Source: Bacteroidia bacterium (GTDB taxonomy: Bacteria > Bacteroidota > Bacteroidia > Bacteroidales > Paludibacteraceae). Taken from it: 64,000 nucleotides of DNA. A program made the translations under genes and the position numbers. Positions 27,045 to 34,273 of this stretch are shown one piece after another; position 1 is the stretch's first letter; each line of letters begins with the position of its first letter. The notes beneath the pieces are model-generated. The model saw only the letters and a list, made by a program, of their open reading frames with translations, searched no databases and had not been told where the DNA came from. The stretch spans positions 1-64,000 of the forward strand of contig JAGKVE010000005.1 of assembly GCA_021152555.1 (NCBI GenBank), written 5' to 3'.

Positions 27045-28409
27045 ATGCAAACACAATCTCTCAACGAACAATGGGCTCAATGTCAGACTATCTTGGCTGA
27101 CAACCTCACGAGCAGTGTGTACCAGACATGGTTCGCGCCCATCGTCCCGTTGCAGTTTGAGAATGGCATTCTGGTGCTTCAGGTCAAGTCGCAGTTCGTC
27201 GCGGAGTATATTGAGGAGAATTATATTCCTCTGCTTTCATCTGCCATTATCCGCGTGTTCGGGCAGGGAACGCGTCTCGAGTACCGTGTTCTCATTGATT
27301 CAACATCCGGCGCAGGCACGATGTTGCCGTCTGTCGGGACTGTGAATCCGCAACCGGTCATCAACACACCGAGGCCTGTATCTAATTTTGATACCCAACT
27401 TAATTCATTTTATACCTTTGATTCGTTCGTCAGTGGGGAACCTAACAAACTCGCGCGCACTGCCGGCATTGCCATTGCAAAACAGCCGGGCAGTACCGCA
27501 TTCAACCCGCTCTTTATTTACGGAGGCAGCGGAGTAGGGAAAACCCACCTGGCGAATGCCATCGGCAATCAGACGAGAGTCCTCAACCCGCAGGCGAGAG
27601 TGCTGTACGTCAGCGCAAACACGTTCAAACTCCAATATCAGGATGCCGCGCTGAATAACCGTATCCCTGATTTCTTGAATTTCTACCAGTCGGTCGACGT
27701 GCTGATTGTGGATGATATACAGTATTTTGCCGGGCTGAAAGGTACGCAGGATACCTTCTTCCATATCTTCAATTATTTGCAGCAGAGCCGCAAACAGCTG
27801 ATACTGACGTCCGACAGGCCGCCGATTGAACTCAAGGATATTGAGCAACGGCTCCTCACGCGTTTCAAATGGGGATTGGCGGCTGAAATCAAGAAACCGG
27901 ACTATGCGTTGAGACGTAACATCTTGCTCTATAAAATGCGCCGTGACGGTATCTCACTCAGTGACGAAGTGGTGGATTTTATTGCAAACAACGTGCGTGA
28001 TTCGGTACGCGACCTCGAAGGTGTCTTGGCTTCGCTCTTGGCGCATAGTACGCTGACCGACAAGGAGATAGATCTTCAACTCGCCGAGCAGGTTGTCAGC
28101 CGCATCGTGGCTATTCAGCCCCGCAAAACTACGGTAGGCGAAGTAATCAGCGCTGTCGCGGATTATTACAACGTGCCCGAAAAATCAATCGCCGCACAAA
28201 GCCGCTCACGCGAATATACGCAGGCACGGCATGTCGTCGCTTATCTCTCGAAAGAACTGACTGAAAGTTCCCTCACGGAGATAGGGCTCAAGATCCGACG
28301 CACGCATGCCACTGTACTGCATTCGATCGCATACGTCAAAAGCCAAATGGAAATTGACCCTGTGATGCGCCAGCAAATCGCGCAAATTGAAGCGGTACTC
28401 CATAAATGA
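27045..28409 (+). CDS. dnaA: chromosomal replication initiator DnaA
   Basis: 454 residues. Domain I at about 1-85 (WAQCQTILADNLTSSVYQTWF), a short linker, and the AAA+ domain with Walker A YGGSGVGKTH (160-168) and Walker B LIVDDIQ (D223, D224). The C-terminal DNA-binding helix-turn-helix carries SREYTQARHVVAYL and the box-recognising IRRTHATVLHSI. It binds DnaA boxes and opens oriC. The gene has its own promoter between two strong terminators, so it is a single-gene unit. dnaN and gyrB are not beside it. Confidence 0.97.
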   Translation: MQTQSLNEQWAQCQTILADNLTSSVYQTWFAPIVPLQFENGILVLQVKSQFVAEYIEENYIPLLSSAIIRVFGQGTRLEYRVLIDSTSGAGTMLPSVGTVNPQPVINTPRPVSNFDTQLNSFYTFDSFVSGEPNKLARTAGIAIAKQPGSTAFNPLFIYGGSGVGKTHLANAIGNQTRVLNPQARVLYVSANTFKLQYQDAALNNRIPDFLNFYQSVDVLIVDDIQYFAGLKGTQDTFFHIFNYLQQSRKQLILTSDRPPIELKDIEQRLLTRFKWGLAAEIKKPDYALRRNILLYKMRRDGISLSDEVVDFIANNVRDSVRDLEGVLASLLAHSTLTDKEIDLQLAEQVVSRIVAIQPRKTTVGEVISAVADYYNVPEKSIAAQSRSREYTQARHVVAYLSKELTESSLTEIGLKIRRTHATVLHSIAYVKSQMEIDPVMRQQIAQIEAVLHK

Positions 28410-28422
28410 CCAATCACCAATA

Positions 28423-28452
28423 AAAAATGGCACTCACCCGAGTGCCATTTTT
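28423..28452. terminator. bidirectional terminator between convergent dnaA and groEL
   Basis: AAAAATGGCACTC (28423-28435) and GAGTGCCATTTTT (28440-28452) are perfect 13-base complementary arms with a 4-base loop, with A and T runs at the outer ends. It works for both strands. Confidence 0.93.
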
Positions 28453-28470
28453 CTTATTGTCCTTCGTCCT

Positions 28471-30099
28471 TTACATCATTCCTCCCATTCCTCCGGCGGG
28501 CATAGCGGGTGCCGGATGTTCTTCCGGATGATCCACAATGACGCACTCGGTGGTCAGGAACATGCCTGCTACGGATGCGGCGTTCTCCAATGCGACACGC
28601 GTTACTTTGGCGGGGTCAACAACACCGGCTTTGAACAACTCCTCGTATTTGTCGGTGCGGGCGTTGTAACCGAAGTCTGCTTTGCCGGCACGTACTTTAT
28701 CGACTACGACTGCGCCTTCTTCGCCTGCGTTGGCTACTATCTGACGCAGAGGCTCTTCGATGGCGCGGCGGACAATCTCGATACCGGTCTGCTCGTCCTC
28801 GTTGGCGCCTTTCAAACCGTCCAATGCAGCCTGCGCACGGATGTACATCACGCCGCCGCCCGGTACGATACCTTCTTCGATAGCGGCACGGGTGGCGCTC
28901 AAGGCGTCGTCCACGCGGTCTTTCTTCTCTTTCATCTCTACCTCGCTCGCGGCGCCTACGTTCAGTTGGGCTACACCGCCTGCCAGTTTGGCAAGACGTT
29001 CCTGCAGCTTCTCTTTGTCGTATGTGGACTTGGTGGCAGCAATCTGTGCCTTGATCTGTGCCACGCGGGCAGCGATAGCCTCTTTGTTGCCTGCGCCGTT
29101 GACGATGGTCGTGTTGTCTTTGTTCACGTTGACGGTCTCGGCTGTGCCGAGCATCTCAATCGTGGCTTGCTCTAACTTGATACCTTTCTCTTCGCTGATG
29201 ACGGTTCCGCCGGTCAGGATGGCGATGTCTTCCAGCATCTCTTTGCGGCGGTCGCCGAAGCCCGGAGCCTTCACGGCGCAAATCTTCAACTGTGCGCGCA
29301 GACGGTTCACTACCAATGCGGTCAGCGCCTCGCTGTCAACATCCTCGGCGATGATCAGGAACGGACGGCCGCTCTGTACTGCCGGCTCCAGGACAGGCAA
29401 CAACTCTTTCAGGTTGCTGATTTTCTTGTCGTAGATCAGGATGTACGGTTTCTCCATCTCCACCTGCATCGTCTCGGTGTTCGTCACGAAATACGGGCTG
29501 ATGTAGCCGCGGTCGAACTGCATGCCTTGTACCACGTCAATCGTGGTGTCCATACCCTTGGCCTCGCCGATGGTGATTACGCCGTCTTTGCTCACTTTGC
29601 GCATCGCGTCCGCAATCAGTTTGCCGATCTCGGCGTCGTTGTTGGCGGAGACGGTGGCTACTTGCTCGATCTTGTCGAAGTCATTACCGACGACTACGGC
29701 GTTCTTCTTGATTTCCTCCACTACGGCGGCAACGGCTTTGTCGATACCGCGTTTCAGGTCGAGTGGGTTGGCACCGGCGGTCACGTTCTTCAGACCCACG
29801 CCTACGATAGCTTGTGCCAGAACGGTAGCGGTTGTGGTACCGTCACCGGCTTGGTCGCCTGTCTTGGAGGCTACTTCTTTCACAAGTTGTGCACCGAGGT
29901 TCTCGGCTGCATCTTTCAACTCTACTTCTTTGGCTACGGTCACACCGTCTTTAGTGATGTGCGGAGCTCCGTATTTCTTGTCGATGATGACGTTACGGCC
30001 TTTCGGACCCAGTGTCACTTTCACTGCGTTGGCGAGTTGGTCAACGCCTCTTTTCAGCGCCTCACGCGCCTCGGTATTGTATGTAATATCCTTTGCCAT
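28471..30099 (-). CDS. groEL: chaperonin GroEL (Hsp60)
   Basis: 542 residues, full length. The ATP-binding [13 protein letters not shown] region, the chaperonin signature [12 protein letters not shown] and the flexible GGMGGMM tail are present. With GroES it forms the folding chamber for cytosolic proteins. It follows groES by 59 bases, which contain CAACTTT-type simple repeats. Codon use is strongly biased, giving long open antisense frames that I judge to be shadows. Confidence 0.98.
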   Translation of the reverse strand: MAKDITYNTEAREALKRGVDQLANAVKVTLGPKGRNVIIDKKYGAPHITKDGVTVAKEVELKDAAENLGAQLVKEVASKTGDQAGDGTTTATVLAQAIVGVGLKNVTAGANPLDLKRGIDKAVAAVVEEIKKNAVVVGNDFDKIEQVATVSANNDAEIGKLIADAMRKVSKDGVITIGEAKGMDTTIDVVQGMQFDRGYISPYFVTNTETMQVEMEKPYILIYDKKISNLKELLPVLEPAVQSGRPFLIIAEDVDSEALTALVVNRLRAQLKICAVKAPGFGDRRKEMLEDIAILTGGTVISEEKGIKLEQATIEMLGTAETVNVNKDNTTIVNGAGNKEAIAARVAQIKAQIAATKSTYDKEKLQERLAKLAGGVAQLNVGAASEVEMKEKKDRVDDALSATRAAIEEGIVPGGGVMYIRAQAALDGLKGANEDEQTGIEIVRRAIEEPLRQIVANAGEEGAVVVDKVRAGKADFGYNARTDKYEELFKAGVVDPAKVTRVALENAASVAGMFLTTECVIVDHPEEHPAPAMPAGGMGGMM

Positions 30100-30138
30100 A
30101 ATATATAAACTTTAAACTTTTATCTTGAGAACTTCTAT

Positions 30139-30165
30139 CAACTCTCAACTTTCAACTTTCAACTA
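30139..30165. repeat. TCAACTT/TCAACTC repeat at the groES 3' end
   Basis: Four TCAACTN-type heptamers in a row between groES and groEL, overlapping the last codons and stop of groES on the minus strand. Confidence 0.75.
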
Positions 30166-30434
30166 ATTTTTGCCAGCACGTCGCTCTGACGCATAATCAG
30201 GTATTTCTCGCCGTCCAACTCCAGTTCCGTACCGGCGTATTTGCCGTACAGTACTTGGTCTCCGGCTTTGAGAACCATTGCCTCGTCTTTTGTTCCTTCG
30301 CCTGCGGCGAGTACTTCGCCGCGAAGCGGTTTCTCTTTCGCGCTGTCGGGGATGATGATGCCGCCGACGGTCTTTTCTTCTGCAGCGGCGGGCTTGATAA
30401 GCACGCGGTCTGCTAACGGTTGGATTTTGCTCAT
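30159..30434 (-). CDS. groES: co-chaperonin GroES (Hsp10)
   Basis: 91 residues. N-terminal [12 protein letters not shown] and C-terminal [12 protein letters not shown] are typical, with the GroEL-binding mobile loop at about 17-33 ([17 protein letters not shown]). First gene of the groES-groEL operon. It has a leader of about 100 nucleotides downstream of a sigma54-like -24/-12 motif rather than the TAnnTTTG promoter used elsewhere in the window. Confidence 0.97.
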   Translation of the reverse strand: MSKIQPLADRVLIKPAAAEEKTVGGIIIPDSAKEKPLRGEVLAAGEGTKDEAMVLKAGDQVLYGKYAGTELELDGEKYLIMRQSDVLAKIS

Positions 30435-30550
30435 GATATATAATGTTTTTAAATTGTACTTAATTTCTTATAGGCGAAGCCGCTCTTACAGCGCAGCGTT
30501 CTTACAGTGCAACGGTCTTGCAGGCGCTTGCGCCGGTCACGAAGTATTTT

Positions 30551-30566
30551 CCAATTTCCGTGCCAG
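30551..30566 (-). promoter_or_regulatory. sigma54-like -24/-12 promoter of groES
   Basis: The minus strand reads CTGGCACGGAAATTGG. This matches the sigma54 consensus YTGGCACG-N4-TTGC except for the last base (G for C). Spacing GG-N10 is exact. The predicted start near 30539 would leave a leader of about 105 nucleotides. Confidence 0.5.
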
Positions 30567-30576
30567 TCTGTCATTT

Positions 30577-30593
30577 ACTGCCAAAATGGCAGT
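30577..30593. promoter_or_regulatory. palindrome upstream of the groES sigma54-like site
   Basis: ACTGCCAAAATGGCAGT is perfectly symmetrical, with a further half-site TGTCA at 30570. It may be an activator site. It also resembles a plus-strand terminator (six T follow), but no plus-strand gene lies upstream. Confidence 0.4.
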
Positions 30594-30721
30594 TTTTTAT
30601 AGGATTCCCTCCTCTTTCATCCATTGGATATCAGGCGTGCAAACCGCGCGTGCGGCATACTTCCACATGCGGATTTCCGTTTCGTATGGTATTAATCTCG
30701 TCCATATATGGCTTGCCTCCC

Positions 30722-30837
30722 GGATTAGTGCTCGCGCTCTTCGCTCTTCTGGATTAGTGCTCGCACTCTTCGCTCTTCTGGATTAGTGCTCGCGCTCTTC
30801 GCTCTTCTGAATTAGTGCTCGCGCTCTTTGCTCTTCT
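30722..30837. repeat. 29-bp tandem repeat, four copies
   Basis: Units at 30722-30750, 30751-30779, 30780-30808 and 30809-30837, each beginning G[GA]ATTAGTGCTCGC and ending GCTCTTCT. Copies differ by one or two substitutions, and a partial fifth follows. No spacers. Confidence 0.93.
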
Positions 30838-30960
30838 GGATTAGCGTAGCGGTCTGGTTTCTCCGGATTTTCCGGCCCTTTCCGCTAATCCTCTAACCCG
30901 TCAACCTCTCCGGCCTGCTCCTTTTTTGATATACCTTTACTCCTTCAACATCAAACCACT

Positions 30961-31128
30961 TTCGACCCAATCTCGACTCAATCTCGACTCAATCTCGACT
31001 CGATTTCGACTCAATACCATAGGATAACCATAACATACCCATAGGATACCCATAGCATAAACGCCCGATTTTTGAACAAATATCGCTTCTCCTGTATATA
31101 TACTATGTATATATACACTTTTTGTGCT
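30961..31128. repeat. intergenic element, copy A
   Basis: Four or five 11-bp AATCTCGACTC units, then a 38-base core (31011-31048) identical to 56470-56507. About 45 bases on is a perfect palindrome GTATATATAC-TAT-GTATATATAC (31094-31116), then ACACTTTTTGTG. The same module order occurs in copy B. Confidence 0.85.
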
Positions 31129-31132
31129 TAAA

Positions 31133-31309
31133 TCACCAAAAACGCATGGTTTGTGGGTTATACTCAAATCCTGCGTTGCGTAAGTTCTGAATCAGTTCGT
31201 CTATATTAATGTCCAAGTCTTCGCATAGCGCCTCCAATGAGTCGTATTCATCGCGCAGCTTCATGTTGATGAAACTGACCAGCATGTCCGGGTTGGTGGG
31301 GATATTCAT
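31133..31309 (-). CDS. DUF4250 small protein
   Basis: 58 residues, too short for many gene callers. I chose the ATG at 31309 because it follows GGAAAAGCA and begins MNIPTNPDMLVSFINMKLRD, the DUF4250 N-terminus. The rest (LEALCEDLDINIDELIQNLR, then YNPQTMRFW) is a helix-turn-helix-like fold. Function unknown; DUF4250 proteins are short, cytoplasmic and widespread in gut Bacteroidales and Firmicutes. It has its own promoter sharing a -33 core with a divergent one. Element copy A begins 5 bases past its stop. Confidence 0.82.
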   Translation of the reverse strand: MNIPTNPDMLVSFINMKLRDEYDSLEALCEDLDINIDELIQNLRNAGFEYNPQTMRFW

Positions 31310-31330
31310 TGCTTTTCCATAAATTCGCTG

Positions 31331-31361
31331 CAAAATTACAAAATTATTTGCATATATCAAA
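31331..31361 (-). promoter_or_regulatory. promoter of the DUF4250 gene
   Basis: On the minus strand: TTTG (31361-31358), a 19-base spacer, TAATTTTG (31338-31331). It overlaps the plus-strand promoter. Confidence 0.75.
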
Positions 31362-31378
31362 ATTTTGCTGTATCTTTG
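31347..31378 (+). promoter_or_regulatory. promoter of a short unassigned transcript
   Basis: TTTG (31347-31350), a 20-base spacer, TATCTTTG (31371-31378). No annotated gene follows before the hairpin at 31561. Confidence 0.75.
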
Positions 31379-31383
31379 TACCG

Positions 31384-31602
31384 AAATTGAGAAACATAAT
31401 CAACTTACTGACCACTTCTATGCGCAGCGTACTACCGTAATTATTGCAAACTCTTACAAGGCGGTGAATATGTGGTTTATGAAGGCGAGATGTTCTACGG
31501 CAACAGCCCCGCAACCCAACAGTTTAACGGCTTAACAGCCTGACAATTTAACGTTTATACAACAAAAAATCGGCGTACATTTGTGTATGTCGATTTTTTG
31601 TT
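31384..31602 (+). ncRNA. possible small transcript upstream of menG
   Basis: A good promoter at 31347 and a terminator-like hairpin at 31561-31602 bound about 220 bases without a recognised gene. One frame, starting without an ATG, reads YYRNYCKLLQGGEYVVYEGE then MFYGN and stops at 31543; it may be a short remnant. A small RNA, a leader peptide or a decayed gene are all possible. Confidence 0.35.
31561..31602 (+). terminator. 19-bp hairpin merged with the menG promoter
   Basis: The arms 31561-31579 and 31584-31602 pair fully (two G-U), with A and T runs at the ends. The 4-base loop is TTTG, which is also the menG -33 box, and the right arm is the promoter spacer. Confidence 0.7.
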
Positions 31603-31611
31603 GTACCTTTG
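31580..31611 (+). promoter_or_regulatory. menG promoter
   Basis: TTTG (31580-31583), a 20-base spacer, TACCTTTG (31604-31611). The ATG is 17 bases on. Confidence 0.82.
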
Positions 31612-31628
31612 CAGCCCAAAATGCGAGG

Positions 31629-32327
31629 ATGGAAAACGAAAAACAGCATATAGGCAGTTTGTTTGACCGGATTGCGGAAACATATGACGGGCTGAATCAT
31701 GGCCTGTCTCTGAACATTGACCGTCTATGGCGACGGAGGGCTGTGACTGCGATGAAGCCTGCCAAACGCGTATTGGACGTCGCAATCGGCACGGCGGATC
31801 TGACTATCGAAATGCTCCGGCGGGGAAAGGCGGAACACGTCACGGGTATTGACCTATCGAAAGAGATGATGCGTATCGGAGAAGAGAAGGTAAAGAAACA
31901 ATACCAAACCCCGCAACCGGCTGTGGACTTCGTGCTCGCAAATGCACAGGCAATGCCTTTTGAGGATAATTCGTTTGATGCCGTTACCTGCGCTTTCGGA
32001 TGTCGTAACTTTAGTGACTTGGATGCCGGGCTTGGCGAAATGTATCGCGTGCTCAAAGACGGAGGACAAGTGACGATATTGGAGTTCAGTTATCCGGAAA
32101 ACAAAATCATCCGCTGGGCGTATGATTTGTATTTTACCCGCATTCTGCCGTTCATAGGCCGCGTGGTAAGTCATGATAAAACAGCATACACCTATCTCAA
32201 CCGCTCGGTCAAATCATTCTGTTGGGGCGGGATGTTTGTGCAACATCTGCTTAACGCGGGCTTTCGTAGCACATTCTTCAAACCGCTCACCTTTGGCATT
32301 GCCACTATATACACTGCTGTCAAATGA
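31629..32327 (+). CDS. menG: demethylmenaquinone methyltransferase
   Basis: SAM-dependent C-methylation of demethylmenaquinone, last step of menaquinone synthesis (UbiE/MenG family). The ATG at 31629 gives 232 residues. SAM-binding motif VLDVAIGTADLTIEML, acidic EV-type motif near TGIDLSKEM, and family patterns DAVTCAFGCRNFSDL and ILEFSYPEN are present. The host lacks visible ubiquinone genes here, so the menaquinone role is preferred. The stop overlaps the kinase ATG (ATGA). Confidence 0.94.
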   Translation: MENEKQHIGSLFDRIAETYDGLNHGLSLNIDRLWRRRAVTAMKPAKRVLDVAIGTADLTIEMLRRGKAEHVTGIDLSKEMMRIGEEKVKKQYQTPQPAVDFVLANAQAMPFEDNSFDAVTCAFGCRNFSDLDAGLGEMYRVLKDGGQVTILEFSYPENKIIRWAYDLYFTRILPFIGRVVSHDKTAYTYLNRSVKSFCWGGMFVQHLLNAGFRSTFFKPLTFGIATIYTAVK

Positions 32328-33214
32328 AACGCGTCATCGGCATAGGAGAAACAGTGCTGGATATCCTTTTCAAAAATGACCAGCCTCAGAAAGCAGTACC
32401 GGGCGGCTCTACATATAATAGTATAATATCGCTCGTGCGCGCGGGCGTTACGTGCGCGATGGTGACGGAAGTAGGCGATGACCATATAGGGAATATCATT
32501 TGCCGTTTTTTGCGTGAAAACGGGGTGAGTGACGAGTATGTATGTCGTCATACCGGTACTAAATCTCATATCTCGTTAGCGTTTCTTGATGAGAACAACG
32601 ATGCGCACTACACGTTCTATAAAGACCATACTTCGCTGGTCCTGGATGGCGCACTGCCGCTCATTACAGCTGAAGATGTTGTGCTGTTCGGTTCGTTCTT
32701 CGCCATCAATCCTGTGATACGGCCCGTTGTGGGAAAACTTCTGCGGCAGGCACACGATGCTGGCGCATGGCTGTATTATGATGTCAATTTCCGAAAACCG
32801 CACATATCGGACCTGCCAAACGTATTGCCGTATATTGAGGAGAACATGCGGTTGGCGAGCGTTGTGCGTGGCTCAACGGATGATTTCTTCTGTCTCTATG
32901 GACTGACGGACGGCGTAGAGATATACAATCGGGTGGGGGCATTCTGTCAGAAACTGATCTTGACTGATGGCGCGAAAACAATACGGGTCTATACGCCCGC
33001 CGGCTGTGACGAGTATGATGTCGAGCCGATAGAGACGGTGAGCACTGTTGGGGCAGGAGACAATTTCAATGCCGGGTATATATATGCGCTGCTGAATGGC
33101 AGCAGCGAACCCGAACGTATTGTTATGGCGCAGCGATGGAGTCAGGATGTATGCCGGCAGATAGAGAATAATATCAGCGACAAACTGGTACGACAACTAC
33201 ATATTACACAATAA
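32324..33214 (+). CDS. PfkB-family carbohydrate kinase
   Basis: 296 residues, ribokinase fold. N-terminal VIGIGETVLDILF, GGSTYNSIISLVRAG, and the C-terminal signature STVGAGDNFNAGY with catalytic base D246. PfkB proteins with this pattern often phosphorylate fructose or a related ketose, but substrate cannot be fixed from sequence. Coupled to menG by ATGA. Its stop lies inside the first unit of a 14-bp repeat. Confidence 0.9.
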   Translation: MKRVIGIGETVLDILFKNDQPQKAVPGGSTYNSIISLVRAGVTCAMVTEVGDDHIGNIICRFLRENGVSDEYVCRHTGTKSHISLAFLDENNDAHYTFYKDHTSLVLDGALPLITAEDVVLFGSFFAINPVIRPVVGKLLRQAHDAGAWLYYDVNFRKPHISDLPNVLPYIEENMRLASVVRGSTDDFFCLYGLTDGVEIYNRVGAFCQKLILTDGAKTIRVYTPAGCDEYDVEPIETVSTVGAGDNFNAGYIYALLNGSSEPERIVMAQRWSQDVCRQIENNISDKLVRQLHITQ

Positions 33215-33265
33215 ACATTACACAATAAACATTACACAATAAACATTACACAATAAACATTACAC
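33203..33265. repeat. 14-bp tandem repeat, four copies
   Basis: The unit ATTACACAATAAAC occurs at 33203, 33217, 33231 and 33245, all identical, with a partial fifth. The array begins inside the last codons of the PfkB kinase and fills the gap to the next gene. Confidence 0.95.
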
Positions 33266-33277
33266 ATTACACAACAT

Positions 33278-33583
33278 ATGGTAAAACATATTATTCTTTG
33301 GAAACTGCGCTCGGATTTGAGCGAGGCGCAGAAACGCGAAGCGGCGTTGGCCATCAAGCAAGGTCTTGAGGGACTGCAAGGACAAGTCCCGGGTTTGCTG
33401 GATATCCGTGTTCAAATTGATGGACGGTTAGATTCCAGCAATGCGGATATTATGTTAGATTGTACGCTTGATTCGGAGGCGTCTCTGAAGGGCTACGCTG
33501 TTCACCCTGCGCATGTGGCGGTTGCTAATGGTGTCGTACGTCCGAACACAGAGGTACGTACCTGTCTGGATTACGAATATTGA
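33278..33583 (+). CDS. Dabb (stress-responsive alpha/beta-barrel) protein
   Basis: 101 residues. VKHIILWKLRSDLSEAQ at the N-terminus and the central HPAHVAV region fit the Dabb dimeric ferredoxin-like barrel, found in stress proteins and small enzymes. The cognate substrate is unknown. Separated from the PfkB gene by the 14-bp repeat array, and one base from the next gene's start region. Confidence 0.88.
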   Translation: MVKHIILWKLRSDLSEAQKREAALAIKQGLEGLQGQVPGLLDIRVQIDGRLDSSNADIMLDCTLDSEASLKGYAVHPAHVAVANGVVRPNTEVRTCLDYEY

Positions 33584-33584
33584 A

Positions 33585-34247
33585 ATGATGAGAAAAATAG
33601 TTTTATTTACGTTGCTGCTTGTAGCAGCCACGTCTGTTTTTGCCCGTCCTCAACAGCGCGAGGTGGTTATTGATACCGTTTGTAACGCCCCGTTACATCA
33701 GATGTTACAAACGACTAACCGGTTCTGTCGCCAGTTCCAGGCATGCCCTGATTCGCTCTTTAACTGGGCGTATGTCGGGACAGGAGAAGCAGAAGTGGAA
33801 GAGTCTAAAACCAAAGAGGGACGCGATGCCATTCAATTACGTTATAAAGACCGCTCGTATGACGCGGCGACCAAGACCGGCAACGTCGCGATTGATATAT
33901 ACGTGCTGGGAGTGAGGTGGTGGAAGGACCAGCATCTCGGTACGAAAACACGCCTCATGAGACCCGCTAACTCCCAGTACCCTCTCTCTGCGCACATGAC
34001 TGCAACGTACAGCGGCTCAATCCTTGAGGGAGGGGATTTCATTCTGCGCATGGAGCCCATTTCCGACATGCAGACGCGTATCCATTATGAGTTCCGCCTT
34101 GTATTCGGCAAAGTGCTGTCTGCTTTTATCTCTGATAAAACATGGAACAATGCCATCAAATGGCGCTTGGAAACTATATTGGAGAACCTGATAGAACAAA
34201 CAGAAACAGGAACCGTTCAACAAAAAACAAGAGGGCCGAAGAAATGA
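33585..34247 (+). CDS. exported protein of unknown function
   Basis: The ATG at 33585 (a second ATG follows at once) gives 220 residues and begins one base after the Dabb stop. Signal peptide about 1-20 (IVLFTLLLVAATSVFA). The mature part is mixed alpha/beta with ISDMQTRIHYEFRLVFG near residue 165; I recognise no family. It may be a START-like or calycin-like small periplasmic protein, but this is a guess. Its C-terminal codons form one arm of the terminator. Confidence 0.75.
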   Translation: MMRKIVLFTLLLVAATSVFARPQQREVVIDTVCNAPLHQMLQTTNRFCRQFQACPDSLFNWAYVGTGEAEVEESKTKEGRDAIQLRYKDRSYDAATKTGNVAIDIYVLGVRWWKDQHLGTKTRLMRPANSQYPLSAHMTATYSGSILEGGDFILRMEPISDMQTRIHYEFRLVFGKVLSAFISDKTWNNAIKWRLETILENLIEQTETGTVQQKTRGPKK

Positions 34248-34257
34248 CCCTCTTGTT
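34226..34257. terminator. bidirectional terminator overlapping a stop codon
   Basis: AACAAGAGGG (34226-34235) pairs with CCCTCTTGTT (34248-34257), 12-base loop, between convergent genes. The plus-strand stop codon lies in the loop. Confidence 0.75.
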
Positions 34258-34273
34258 TGTATAATATCGCTTG

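Larger units (their letters stand above)
30435..31132. other. repeat-rich intergenic region groES-DUF4250 (698 bases)
   Basis: From left to right: groES leader with three degenerate 16-17-bp repeats (30482-30530), sigma54-like motif (30551-30566), palindrome (30577-30593), an open but startless stretch (30600-30720), four 29-bp tandem repeats (30722-30837), a GCCTGCTCCTTTTTTG motif (30913-30928) shared with 55521, and intergenic element copy A (30961-31128). No convincing gene. Confidence 0.7.
31310..31628. other. regulatory region DUF4250-menG (319 bases)
   Basis: It contains divergent promoters (31331-31361 minus, 31347-31378 plus), a possible small transcript with a short open frame, and a 19-bp hairpin merged with the menG promoter. 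Confidence 0.7.

Noticed and set aside
30600..30720. A protein-like open frame on the minus strand before the 29-bp repeats.
   Set aside because: Open on both strands, no usable start or promoter, and no recognised domain. It may be a gene remnant but cannot be supported.
30722..30837. 29-bp repeats considered as a CRISPR array.
   Set aside because: The units are directly adjacent with no spacers, and no cas genes occur in the window.
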